Assembly (NCBI RefSeq): GCF_028368995.1
Contig: NZ_JAQNDL010000005.1
Span: forward strand, 382,501-446,500
Direction: 5' to 3'
Source of the DNA: Nannocystis bainbridge
GTDB taxonomy: Bacteria > Myxococcota_A > Polyangia > Nannocystales > Nannocystaceae
DNA length: 64,000 bases
Made by a program: the position numbers and the translations under genes. The notes beneath the pieces are model-generated. The model was not told the origin of the DNA. It saw nothing but the letters and a program-made list of their open reading frames with translations, and did no database searches. Below, one piece after another: positions 8,618 to 16,957 of this stretch (within the stretch, counting starts at the first letter, position 1; the number at the start of each line of letters is the position of its first letter).

Positions 8618-9859
8618 ATGGCTCGCCCCGCAGCTTGCTTGCTCGCCGTCCTCCTCGGAACGACCGGCGGCTCCGCGCGCGCGGCCACCGTGGTGGTGGT
8701 CCGCGCCGACGGCGGCGCCGGGCCGCGCTGGGGCCTCGCCGAGCAGCGCGTCCGCGACGAGCTGCGCGCGCTCGGCATGACCGTCGCCGACGCGCGCCCG
8801 TCCAGCCTCGACGACGGCGCGATGGCGGCCCTGCTCGCCGAGCACGCCGCCGTCGCCGCCGTCCACATCACCCGCGCCAGCGATCGCGCCGAAGTGACGC
8901 TGTGGCTCGCCGAGCCCGCCCCGCGCCGGATCGCCCTCACGCTCGAAGGCAGCCAGCCCGCAGCCATCGCTGCCCTGCACACCGCCGAGCTCGTGTACGG
9001 CGAGAGCCGCAGCGCGACGCCCCCTCGACCCGTCGCCGACGCCGACGCCGCTCCGCCCGCCCCGCTGGTCTCGTGGGACCCCGCCGCGAGCACGAGCCCG
9101 CCGCCCGCGATCCCGGCCCCGCCGCGACCCGCCCCGGCAATGTCGACCGAACCGTCGCCGCAATCGCTCGTCCCCCCGCTGCCCGCCGCGGCCGAGGCGC
9201 CCCGGCCGTCCTCGCGACCGCCGATCTCGCAGCCCGAATTGGCCGCCCCGCCAGCGCCGACTCGCCCGCCGCAGCCCTCCGAATTCGATGACGAGCTCCC
9301 GCCCCTCGTGCGCGCCGCACCGGCCCCCGCGGGCCGGCAGGGCCTCCTCGTCGCCGTCGACGTCGGCGGCGGCCCGGGCGGCGCCGGCGTGCTCGTGGGC
9401 CCCGAGCTGGCCGCGCGACGCGAGCTGACGTCTCGCCTCGAGTTCGGCGGCGGGCTGTTCTCGCTGCTGTCGCCGACCTGGATGGCCGGCCCTCGCGGAT
9501 CGATCCGCCTCGGCCTGGTCGCCGCGCGCGTGCAGCTCGGCCTCCGCTGGCAGCTCGCGCCCCGCCTGTCCCTGCGCCTCGCGCTCGGCGGGGGCATCGC
9601 GCTCGGCTGGGCCGTCGGTCGCGCCCTCGAGCCCTGGCGCAGCGCCACCAGTTTCGCGCCCGTCGGCCTGCTGTCGCCGGCGATCACCTTCGTGATTCCT
9701 TTCGCTCGCCGCGCCTCGCTGCACGCCGGGTTCGCGGCCGACATCCTGCTGCCGGCGATGCGCATCCACAGCGCCGGCCTCGAGACAGCCCGGCTCGGCC
9801 TGCCGCTCCTGCGCGGCGTCCTCGGTATCGCCTGGGACTGGTCGCTGCGCCGCCCGTGA
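8618..9859 (+). CDS. exported hypothetical protein with proline-rich linker
   Basis: The protein has 413 residues. A signal peptide (ACLLAVLLGTTGGSARA, about residues 6-22) precedes a globular region of about 120 residues with alternating strands and helices. A Pro/Ala/Ser-rich linker follows at about 130-225. The last 180 residues show Gly-rich, alternating hydrophobic strands (GLLVAVDVGGGPGG, VQLGLRWQLAPRLSLRLALGG) that resemble an outer-membrane barrel. I recognise no named family. A protein of the same architecture is encoded at 14140-15372 next to another sigma factor, so the two appear to be parts of paralogous sigma modules. The export and location are inferred. Confidence 0.65.
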   Translation: MARPAACLLAVLLGTTGGSARAATVVVVRADGGAGPRWGLAEQRVRDELRALGMTVADARPSSLDDGAMAALLAEHAAVAAVHITRASDRAEVTLWLAEPAPRRIALTLEGSQPAAIAALHTAELVYGESRSATPPRPVADADAAPPAPLVSWDPAASTSPPPAIPAPPRPAPAMSTEPSPQSLVPPLPAAAEAPRPSSRPPISQPELAAPPAPTRPPQPSEFDDELPPLVRAAPAPAGRQGLLVAVDVGGGPGGAGVLVGPELAARRELTSRLEFGGGLFSLLSPTWMAGPRGSIRLGLVAARVQLGLRWQLAPRLSLRLALGGGIALGWAVGRALEPWRSATSFAPVGLLSPAITFVIPFARRASLHAGFAADILLPAMRIHSAGLETARLGLPLLRGVLGIAWDWSLRRP

Positions 9860-9933
9860 GGCGCGAAAAAAACTACGCCCGCTCGGCGACGGAACCCGCG
9901 AGGCGCGGAGAACCGCTCGAGTGAAGGACGATC

Positions 9934-11307
9934 ATGGCTGCCCCATCCCCTCCACGCATTCCCCTCTTTATCGCCGTTGTCTCGCTCGGCGTGCCGGCCT
10001 GCATCGAGAACTACCAGGTCGGACAGAACCCCGCGGAGACCGACACGGCCGGCGACCCCGGCACCGACAGCGATGATTCGGGCCCATCGGCGCCGGCCAC
10101 CTGCGGGGACGGCGTCCTCGACGCCGACGAGGCCTGCGACGACGGCAACGACGACCCCGCCGACGGCTGCGATCTCGAGTGCCGTCCGACCGCCGTCGTC
10201 GCGTGGACCCGCACCGACCGCGGCGGCGCCGAGCTGGGCGCCCGCGCCGTCGACATCGCCGTCGACCCGACCGGACGGATCGTCGTCGTCGGCGCCGAGC
10301 ATCGCCCGTCCGGGTTCGAGCGAGCCTTCGTGCTCGTCCTCGATCCCGCGGGCGAGGTCGTCTGGCGCCACACCGAGGCCGACGGCGTGGCCGACGCCAG
10401 CCTGTTCTTCGACGTCGAGGTCGACGCCGGCGGCCGGATCTTCGTCGCCGGCAACGACACCGTCGAGGACAAGGCCACGAGCCTCGTCCGCGGCTTCGCC
10501 CCCACGGCCGAGCCGCTCTGGACCTTCCGCCAGTCGCTCCCCCAGCACTTCGGGCAGGCACGGGCCCTCGCGCTCGGCCCCGACGCGCTCTACTCGGTCA
10601 GCAACGAGGGCCAGCTCGACGGCACCATGGAGCTCATCGTCCGCCGCCACGACCTGCTCACCGGCGCCGCCGCCTGGCAGAGCCCGCACGGCGCGCCCAT
10701 GGTCGAGTACGGGGCCGACATCGTCGTCGCGGGCGGCCGGCTCGCCGTCGTCGGCTCCACGTTCCCGCTCGACGGCGAGGTGCCGCACCCGCTCGTCGCC
10801 TCGTTCGCGTTCGACGGCGCGTTGCTGGCCAGCGCCGTCGAAGCGCCGGTCGAGGGCGAATGGTACGGGGTCGCGCCCATCGGCGCGGCGGGAGACTTGC
10901 TGCTCGCCGGCTACGTGGTCCACCAGGGTGAAATCGACCGGGACGCGGTGCTGCGGCGCGTCGACGCCGACGGCCAGGAGCTCTGGACCTTCTTCGACGA
11001 CGGCCCCTCCGAGCTGTTCCAGAACGTCGCCGTGCGCCCCGACGAGACCTTCATCGCCGCCGGCGCCGGCCGGATCGGCGACGCCTACGCCGTCTATAGT
11101 TATACGCGCCGCTTCGCCGGCGATGGCACGACGATCTGGTCGTCGCAGCTGTTCGACGCCGGCCCGAACATGGACGAGATGGCCACCTCGATCGCGCTCG
11201 GCCCCGGCTTCGTGGCCGCCACCGGCATGTGGTGGGAGGGCGCCGCCAAGGGCACCGGCGGGGCGAGTCAGGCCAACTTCTGGGTCCGACGATTCGCCGA
11301 CCAGTGA
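9934..11307 (+). CDS. DUF4215-type surface lipoprotein with beta-propeller-like repeats
   Basis: The protein has 457 residues. A lipoprotein signal ends in the lipobox GVPAC (Cys at about 23). A short Asp/Thr-rich linker leads to the cysteine-rich DUF4215-like motif CGDGVLDADEACDDGN followed by DPADGCDLEC. The remaining 370 residues are repeated units of the type DPTGRIVVVGAE/GAGDLLLAGYV/LALGPDALYSV, suggesting a propeller of quinoprotein-like blades without recognisable cofactor residues. Myxobacteria encode many such surface proteins; the function is unknown. A close relative is encoded at 30640-32058. Confidence 0.8.
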   Translation: MAAPSPPRIPLFIAVVSLGVPACIENYQVGQNPAETDTAGDPGTDSDDSGPSAPATCGDGVLDADEACDDGNDDPADGCDLECRPTAVVAWTRTDRGGAELGARAVDIAVDPTGRIVVVGAEHRPSGFERAFVLVLDPAGEVVWRHTEADGVADASLFFDVEVDAGGRIFVAGNDTVEDKATSLVRGFAPTAEPLWTFRQSLPQHFGQARALALGPDALYSVSNEGQLDGTMELIVRRHDLLTGAAAWQSPHGAPMVEYGADIVVAGGRLAVVGSTFPLDGEVPHPLVASFAFDGALLASAVEAPVEGEWYGVAPIGAAGDLLLAGYVVHQGEIDRDAVLRRVDADGQELWTFFDDGPSELFQNVAVRPDETFIAAGAGRIGDAYAVYSYTRRFAGDGTTIWSSQLFDAGPNMDEMATSIALGPGFVAATGMWWEGAAKGTGGASQANFWVRRFADQ

Positions 11308-11315
11308 GCCGGCCG

Positions 11316-11350
11316 CCCTCGCATGCCTCGCACGCTCATGCATGCGAGGG
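11316..11350 (+). terminator. hairpin after the lipoprotein gene
   Basis: Perfect 10-bp arms CCCTCGCATG (11316-11325) and CATGCGAGGG (11341-11350) begin nine bases after the stop of the rightward lipoprotein gene. No T-tract follows. The rest of the gap up to 11641, between two convergent genes, shows no gene. Confidence 0.55.
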
Positions 11351-11641
11351 CCCGGCGAGCGCTCGCTATATTCACCACGCGCATGCACCCCGGCGCGCGC
11401 CTCTCGGCGCCTTCGCCTGCATCGCACTCGCAGTCGCCCCGGCCCCCAATGGCTTCGGGGCCAGAGGCTCGTCGGTGAGCTAGCGAAGACCGCGGCGATC
11501 GTGCGGCGCATCATGAAACATGCTGGGAGCGTGCGAGCGCCGGCGCTGGACAGCGAAACGGTCGCCCCCGAGGGTCGCGCTCGCCGGTGCTCGCAAGAGA
11601 CCGGTGCGCCACGTCGCGAGGACGACCGCTCCGTCGAGCGA

Positions 11642-12013
11642 TCAGCCCTTCAGCTGCGGCACCTCCGGCGGGAACACGATCTCCTCCACGCTGTCGGCCC
11701 ACTCGGCCGTCACCCCCCTCGTGCCCAGGCGATTCTCGAGCGACCGGATCGCCACGTAGGGCACGGGGATCTGGATCCCGATGCCCACGTAGCGGCCGAT
11801 CACCTCGAATTGCCAGTACTCGGGCCTCTGAATGTACACCACGGGCTCGAGCCACACCTCGATGTCCGCCCGGGGCAGCATGCCGCGGACGACCAGGAAA
11901 TACGTGTTGGAGTCGGGGTCGAGCACCACGTGGGCCTCGGCGCGGACATCCTCGATCGCCCGCTCGAGCGGGAACCACTCGTTCAACAGAGGACCTCTAC
12001 TCTTGCTTCCCAT
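11642..12013 (-). CDS. hypothetical protein of 123 residues
   Basis: The ATG at 12013 is chosen because a strong GGAGGA ribosome site lies six bases upstream; the longer open frame has no such site and an unlikely composition. The protein (MGSKSRGPLLNEWFPLERA) is rich in aromatic residues and beta strands (NTYFLVVRGMLPRADIEVWLEPVVY, then WQFEVIGRYVGIGIQIPVPY). It has no signal peptide or membrane segment. I recognise no family. It is convergent with the lipoprotein gene. The upstream 255 bases look less GC-rich than average and contain no clear gene. Confidence 0.65.
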   Translation of the reverse strand: MGSKSRGPLLNEWFPLERAIEDVRAEAHVVLDPDSNTYFLVVRGMLPRADIEVWLEPVVYIQRPEYWQFEVIGRYVGIGIQIPVPYVAIRSLENRLGTRGVTAEWADSVEEIVFPPEVPQLKG

Positions 12014-12268
12014 GACATTCCTCCGAATTGCCCGAATGTTGCAGATCGATCGCGGTTCGGGCGCGACGCACAGCCGATGGACCGAAATCCAGCCACAAAG
12101 CCTACTGCTGTCGGCTGAAAACGCCAGAAGTTTGGGTCCTTGCCCATGAGACGCAGACGGGCGCGCCGCCGGAGAGCGCGGCGCCTGCCCGTCCACGAGG
12201 CGCGCGCGAACTCGCAGAGTAATGGTGAGAGCATCTGGAGAAGAGGGTGAGCGCCCATCTTCCAAATT

Positions 12269-12550
12269 GTGCGCCAGATCGCTGGTTGGCGACTTACGCT
12301 ATTCCAAAGCTATAGGGCGAAAGGAGCCAGGTATAGGAGCGATACTGAGCGCGCAAAGAACAGCCTGAAACGTGAAACGAAGGACTACGTTATCGACGTC
12401 CACTACGAGAATTCCGGCACGCCGTCGGAGCGGGTTCAGGCGATGAAGCGGTGGATCGCCAAGAACTTGAACTTCGAACAGTACATGACGTCCAGGTTGG
12501 TGATGGAATCTGACGGGACCGTGTTCATCTATTGGCTTACGAAGGTCTGA
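12269..12550 (+). CDS. small hypothetical protein, atypical composition
   Basis: The frame encodes 93 residues from a GTG at 12269; a shorter start is possible. The translation is Lys/Arg- and aromatic-rich (RAKNSLKRETKDYVIDVHYEN, ending DGTVFIYWLTKV) and unlike the Ala-rich shadows of this genome. The base composition is visibly less GC-rich than that of the flanks, which suggests recent arrival. No family is recognised and no ribosome site is obvious, so the call is tentative. Confidence 0.4.
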   Translation: MRQIAGWRLTLFQSYRAKGARYRSDTERAKNSLKRETKDYVIDVHYENSGTPSERVQAMKRWIAKNLNFEQYMTSRLVMESDGTVFIYWLTKV

Positions 12551-12946
12551 CAACCCGCCCACACGTCGAATCCGCCGCCTTCGCCGCGGGCTCGTCGCCG
12601 AGCCGGCACAAGGCCCCGATGCGCGCCGCCTCGCGCACTCCCGCCAGCGCCCGCCGGGGAACCGCTGCGCCTGTCCCATGCAGCCCGGCGCCCATTCGGG
12701 GGGGCTGGAATCGCTCCGGACTTTCGGCATTTTTCAGCCGGCAGAACTAGCCGTCCTCCGGACGGGCCCCAGCGGGCGGCGGATCCGCCTGATCGGCGTC
12801 ATGAACAAGGCCATGAGAGCGCGCCGCGCTGCGGCCGCAACGGTCGCTCTTTCGCGGCTCGATCGCGGCGGGGGGCGAACGCATCTTTTCCACTCATGGT
12901 CGATTCGCGCCCCCGTGACATTCGCCTCGCTCATAGCATTCACATC
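12551..12946. other. intergenic stretch without a gene
   Basis: This 396-base region separates the small rightward frame from the end of the leftward sigma-factor gene. I see no convincing coding sequence, repeat or hairpin here. Confidence 0.5.
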
Positions 12947-14101
12947 TCAGCGCCCGCACACGTAGCGCTCGAATCGCTGTACCAGCGGCGAGGTCGGGTG
13001 CTCGGCGACCAGGCGGCGGGCGGTCGCCTCGGCCTCGGCGCCGCGGTCCAGCCCGCACAGCGCCGCGACCCGCCCCGCCTCGCGCGCGTCCACCAGGGCG
13101 CTGCGCGGGAACTGGCCCGCGTGCGCGTCCAGCAGCGGCAGCGCGGCCGCGGGCCTCCCCGCGTCCAGGTGCGCCCGCGCCTGGTCGAGCAGCGCCACCT
13201 CGGCCGCCAGCCGGTCGGGCTTGCTCGCGGTCGGCGGCGTCGGTCGCTGCGGCGCCGGCGGCGGCGATCCTGCGTCTGGTTCGGAGCGGCCCGGCTCCCC
13301 ACCTGTCTCTCGGGACAGGCTCACCGGCTCGCGCGCCACCTCCGTCCCGATCGCCCGGATCGGGGTCGGGCGCGCCACCGCGTGCACCGTCGCCCCGCCG
13401 GCCACGATCAGCGTCGCCGCCACCGCCGCGCGGCTCGCCGACACCACGCCCAGCACCCCGATCGCCCCGCTCTTGCCGAGCGCCGGCCCCAGCAGCGCCC
13501 ACGAGCGCTGCGCCTGCCCGGGCGGCGGCGCGTCCTCGCGGCGGGCCCGCTCGGCCCACGCGCTCAGCTCCGCCTCGCCCAGGCGCGCCTGCAGCTGGCC
13601 CCGCGCCGCGCGCAGCCGCGAATAGACGGTGTTGACCGGCAGCGCCAGCTCGGCCGCCATCTCCGGCCCGCTCATGCCCAGCAGCTCGGACATCTCCCAC
13701 ACGGCCCGCAGCTCGCCGCTGAGCTGCGCCAGCGCCTGCTCGAGCTGCTGCGCCGTGTCGCGCCGGCTGTGCGGCGAGTCGTCGCTCCACGGCCAGCTCT
13801 CGGCCAGCGCCGCCACCCGCCGCGCCAGCCGGGCCGCGCCCCGGCGGTAGCGCCAGGCCACCCGCCGCGTCACCGCGAACAGCCACGCTCGCGGCGAGAC
13901 CTCGTAGTGGAGCGCGTCGAGCCGGCGATAGGCGGTCACGAACACGTCCTGCACCGCGTCGTCGACGTGCGCCGGCGGCACCCCGAAGCGGCGCGCCGCC
14001 GCCCACACGAACCCGAACTCGCGGCGATAGATGGCGTGAAACCGCGCCCGGCGGGGGTCGTCGGCGGGCGCGGGCGCGGTCTCGGTCGCCGGGAGCTGCA
14101 T
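12947..14101 (-). CDS. ECF sigma factor fused to a membrane segment and TPR-like tail
   Basis: The protein has 384 residues. Region 2 (YRREFGFVWAAARRFGVP, then AHVDDAVQDVFVTAYRRLDAL) and region 4 (LAQLSGELRAVWEMSELLGM, then ALPVNTVYSRLRAARGQL) fill residues 20-185. A hydrophobic stretch follows at about 208-238 (GAIGVLGVVSASRAAVAATL), then a Pro/Ser/Thr-rich linker and a C-terminal TPR-like region (LLDQARAHLDAGRPAAALPL, ending in SPLVQRFERYVCGR). Usual ECF factors stop after region 4, so this one carries its own membrane anchor and periplasm-like tail. The gene at 14140, upstream on the same strand, is probably its partner. A TGTCT-N4-GGACA palindrome lies inside at 13304-13317. Confidence 0.85.
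   Translation of the reverse strand: MQLPATETAPAPADDPRRARFHAIYRREFGFVWAAARRFGVPPAHVDDAVQDVFVTAYRRLDALHYEVSPRAWLFAVTRRVAWRYRRGAARLARRVAALAESWPWSDDSPHSRRDTAQQLEQALAQLSGELRAVWEMSELLGMSGPEMAAELALPVNTVYSRLRAARGQLQARLGEAELSAWAERARREDAPPPGQAQRSWALLGPALGKSGAIGVLGVVSASRAAVAATLIVAGGATVHAVARPTPIRAIGTEVAREPVSLSRETGGEPGRSEPDAGSPPPAPQRPTPPTASKPDRLAAEVALLDQARAHLDAGRPAAALPLLDAHAGQFPRSALVDAREAGRVAALCGLDRGAEAEATARRLVAEHPTSPLVQRFERYVCGR
13304..13317. repeat. dispersed palindrome TGTCTCTCGGGACA (copy 4)
   Basis: This copy lies inside the fused sigma-factor gene, in the linker between the membrane segment and the TPR-like tail. It fits TGTCY-N4-GGACA. Its flanks extend the symmetry to CCTGTC and GACAGG. Confidence 0.7.
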
Positions 14102-14139
14102 GGCCTGAAGCTTGGATTCTCCGGCGACCCTGACTTCTG

Positions 14140-15372
14140 TCACCGCGGATCGCGAAACCGCAGCTCCGCCATGAGCAGCAGCCGGCCCGAGACCCGCGAC
14201 GAGGCGAACAGCCCCGCAGGGGGCCCGGGGTCGCGCACCTCGAACCTCGGCACCAGGAGCCCCGCGACCCCCTCGAGCGCCGCCCCCAGGCGCACGCGCG
14301 GATGCACGACCACCGCCACCCCGGCCGAGGCCACCAGCGCCAGCCAGCGCCCGGTCACGGCCCGCGCGCCGACCACGTCCTGCGCGACCCCGCGCACGCC
14401 CCCGGCCTCCAGCCCGCCGCACAGGGGAAATTCGACCCGCCGCCCGCCGAGCCGCGCGCAGCCGAGCACCGCCGCCATGCCGGCGAAGGCCCGCAGGCTG
14501 CCCTCGGCCCGCACCTCGGTGCGCGGCGTCAGGAAGGCGCCGCGCAGCTCCAGCCGCGCCCGCCGCCACAGCAGGCCGCCCGCCAGCATGATCGCCCCCG
14601 AGACCCCCGGGAGCGCCCCCAGCTCGGCCCCGCCCTGGATCCGCAGCAGCCCCCCGAGCCGCCGCGCCGGGCCTGCAGGCGGCTGCAGCGGGCCCTCGAC
14701 GCTCATGGCCGCCGCCCGGCCGTCCGGCGCAGTCCCTGCGAGCTCCGCCTCCTCGGCGCCCGCCAAGACCGGCGGGCCGACCGACTCGAACCCCGGGCTC
14801 CCCGTCGCGTGCTCGGGGCTCACCGTCTCCGCCGCGGTGGTCACGCCGGAGCTCTCCTCCGTCATCACCTCGCCCTCGCCTGCCACCTCGACGGGCAATT
14901 CGGGCGCCGCTTCGGCCCCCGAGGCCGCCGCTTCGCGCCTCGCCGCGCTCGCCACCAGCAGCGCCGTCGCGTCGACGAGCGCGGCGCAGCGCTGCGACGT
15001 CAGCGTGCGAACCGCGCCCCGGCCTCGCGCCGCGATCCGCAGGGTCAGGCGATAGCGCGGCGCCTCGGCGTGGAGGGCCACCCGGGCCTCGACCTCGACC
15101 TCGCCGGCGAAGGCCCGCCCGAGCCGCTGCTCGATCGCCGCCACCAAATCCCGCCGCCCCGGGCAGCCGCCCGGCGCCTCCCACACCAGCCCGAGCGCCG
15201 GCGGATCCGGCACTTGTGCGGCGAGAAGCCCGGCGACGACGGTGAAGATCGGCACCACGAGGGGCGGCGAAGCTACCACGAATCTCCCGCGCCCGCCGAG
15301 CGCGGCGCCTGCGTGGGTGACGCGAACGCGACGACCGCTCCTCGCATGATTGCCAATCGACGCACCATACAA
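14140..15372 (-). CDS. exported hypothetical protein linked to a sigma factor
   Basis: The open frame gives 410 residues, though a start near residue 33 (VVASPPLVVPIFTVVAGLLA) would give a more usual signal peptide. After the signal comes LGLVWEAPGGCPGRRDLVAA and a mixed domain of about 100 residues, then a Glu/Ala/Pro-rich linker at about 160-235, then Gly-rich alternating strands to the end (ending SGRLLLMAELRFRDPR) that resemble an outer-membrane barrel. This is the same arrangement as the 8618-9859 protein. It ends 38 bases before the fused sigma gene on the same strand, so the two likely form one transcript. No family name is claimed. Confidence 0.6.
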   Translation of the reverse strand: MYGASIGNHARSGRRVRVTHAGAALGGRGRFVVASPPLVVPIFTVVAGLLAAQVPDPPALGLVWEAPGGCPGRRDLVAAIEQRLGRAFAGEVEVEARVALHAEAPRYRLTLRIAARGRGAVRTLTSQRCAALVDATALLVASAARREAAASGAEAAPELPVEVAGEGEVMTEESSGVTTAAETVSPEHATGSPGFESVGPPVLAGAEEAELAGTAPDGRAAAMSVEGPLQPPAGPARRLGGLLRIQGGAELGALPGVSGAIMLAGGLLWRRARLELRGAFLTPRTEVRAEGSLRAFAGMAAVLGCARLGGRRVEFPLCGGLEAGGVRGVAQDVVGARAVTGRWLALVASAGVAVVVHPRVRLGAALEGVAGLLVPRFEVRDPGPPAGLFASSRVSGRLLLMAELRFRDPR

Positions 15373-15382
15373 TCACCGCTCG

Positions 15383-15626
15383 CATCCTCGACGCTTTGAC
15401 CCCATCGCGGCGAGCTTCATGGCGCTCGACGCGAGGGCCGCCCGCTCGCTGTTCGATGCATCTCACTCGCCGAGCAGCTCCGTCAGCCTCTTGATGTCGA
15501 CCTCCATCCTCGACGCTCTGACCCCACCGCAGCGAGCTTCATGGCACTCGACGCGAGGATCGCCCGCTCGCGACTCGATGCCCCCCTCACTCGCTGAGCA
15601 GCTTCGTCAGCGTCTTGATGTCGACC
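15383..15626. repeat. tandem duplication of about 122 bp over the 3' end of the response-regulator gene
   Basis: Copy 2 (about 15505-15626) contains the last codons of the regulator gene. Copy 1 (15383-15504) lies beyond its stop and is roughly 85-90% alike by eye. Read leftward, copy 1 still encodes VDIKRLTELLGE and a stop, against VDIKTLTKLLSE and a stop in the gene. Copy 1 is therefore either a decayed tandem duplication or the leftover tail of a second, deleted regulator gene. Confidence 0.75.
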
Positions 15627-16957
15627 CCCAGAGCCCGCGCCGCGTGGGCCTTCACCCCCCCGTTTTGAGCCACCGCCCAGCGCGCGTAACGGCGCTGGAT
15701 CTCCCGCAGCGGCAGCACCGCGTCGCCGAACCCCGTGGATCCGCCCTCGCCTGCGTTCGGGTCCTCGCTGCCGAAGCCGCGGGGCAGGTCTGCCGGCGTG
15801 ATCGTCTCGTTGCGCGACAGCAGCACCAGGCGCTCGATCAGGTGGGCCAGCTCGCGCACGTTCCCCGGCCAGCGGTAGGCCAGGAACGCCGCCATCACCT
15901 CCTCCCCGATCCGCCGCGGCGCCGCTGTCGGATAGCGGCGGCGCGCCGACTCGAGGTTCTGCTCGATCAGCAGTGGGATGTCCTCGCGGCGGTCGCGGAG
16001 CGGCGGGATCTCGAGCACCACCAGCGCCAGCCGATAATAGAGGTCCTCGCGGAACTCGCCCGCGCGCACCGCCGCCGCGAGGTCGAGGTTCGTCGCCGCC
16101 AGGATCCGCGTGTGGACCCGGCGCTCGCGGGTCCCGCCGATCGGGCGGATCACCCCGCGCTCGATCACGTGCAGCAGCTTGGCCTGCAGCGCCGTCTGCA
16201 GCTCGCCGATCTCGTCGAGGAACAGGGTCCCGTGGTCGGCCTCCGCGAACAGCCCCGGGCTCGCCTGCGTCGCCCCGGTGAAGGCTCCGCGCGTGTGGCC
16301 GAACAGCTCGCTCTCGAGCAGCTGCTCGGGGATCGCCGCGCAGTTGACCGCCACGAACGGCGCCGACGCGCGCTGGCTGCGGGCGTGCAGCGCCGCCGCG
16401 ATCGTCGTCTTGCCGGTGCCCGTCTCGCCGGTGAGCAGCACTGGCACATCGGTGTCGGCGATGCGCGCGATCACCTCGAACACCGCCCGCATCGCCGTGC
16501 TGCGGCCGACCAGGCCCTGCGGCGCCGCGTCGTTCAGGCGCCGGCGCAGCTCCCCCGTCTCGCGGCGGAGCCGGCGGTCGTCGAGCGCGCGGCGCAGGAA
16601 CAGCACCAGCTCGTCGACCCCGAACGGCTTCGTCAGGTAGTGGAACGCCCCGCGCCGGATCGCCTCCACCGCCGTATCGATCGCCGCGTACGCCGTCATC
16701 ACGATCGTCGGCAGCTGCGGCACCAGCTCCTGCGCCTGCACCATCAGCGACACCCCGTCGCCGTGCTCGAGCCGCAGGTCGGTCACCATCGCGTCGAACT
16801 CGTGCGACTCGAGCCGCGCCAGCGCGGCCGCGGCGTCGCGCACCACGTGCACCTCGAAGCCGCGGCGGCCCAGCTGTTCGCCGAGCGCGTCGCCCCACTC
16901 CGGCTCGTCGTCGACCAGCAGCACGCGCGGGCGCAGGACCTTATGTTCGCTCGTCAT
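15587..16957 (-). CDS. sigma-54-dependent NtrC-type response regulator
   Basis: The protein has 456 residues. The receiver domain at 10-125 shows LLVDDEPEWGDAL, the phosphoacceptor region MVTDLRLEHGDG and the conserved lysine in YLTKPFG. The AAA+ domain carries Walker A GETGTGKTT, the sigma-54 contact loop GAFTGA, Walker B GTLFLDEIGEL and WPGNVREL. The C-terminal Fis-type helix-turn-helix ends VDIKTLTKLLSE. It should activate sigma-54 promoters when phosphorylated by the kinase encoded directly upstream, whose stop overlaps this start (16954-16957). The divergent RND efflux operon is the obvious candidate target. Confidence 0.95.
   Translation of the reverse strand: MTSEHKVLRPRVLLVDDEPEWGDALGEQLGRRGFEVHVVRDAAAALARLESHEFDAMVTDLRLEHGDGVSLMVQAQELVPQLPTIVMTAYAAIDTAVEAIRRGAFHYLTKPFGVDELVLFLRRALDDRRLRRETGELRRRLNDAAPQGLVGRSTAMRAVFEVIARIADTDVPVLLTGETGTGKTTIAAALHARSQRASAPFVAVNCAAIPEQLLESELFGHTRGAFTGATQASPGLFAEADHGTLFLDEIGELQTALQAKLLHVIERGVIRPIGGTRERRVHTRILAATNLDLAAAVRAGEFREDLYYRLALVVLEIPPLRDRREDIPLLIEQNLESARRRYPTAAPRRIGEEVMAAFLAYRWPGNVRELAHLIERLVLLSRNETITPADLPRGFGSEDPNAGEGGSTGFGDAVLPLREIQRRYARWAVAQNGGVKAHAARALGVDIKTLTKLLSE

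Noticed and set aside
8575..11514. A leftward open frame of 979 residues across two genes
   Set aside because: It is antisense to an exported protein and a lipoprotein with clear signal peptides and motifs; no domain is visible in the long frame.
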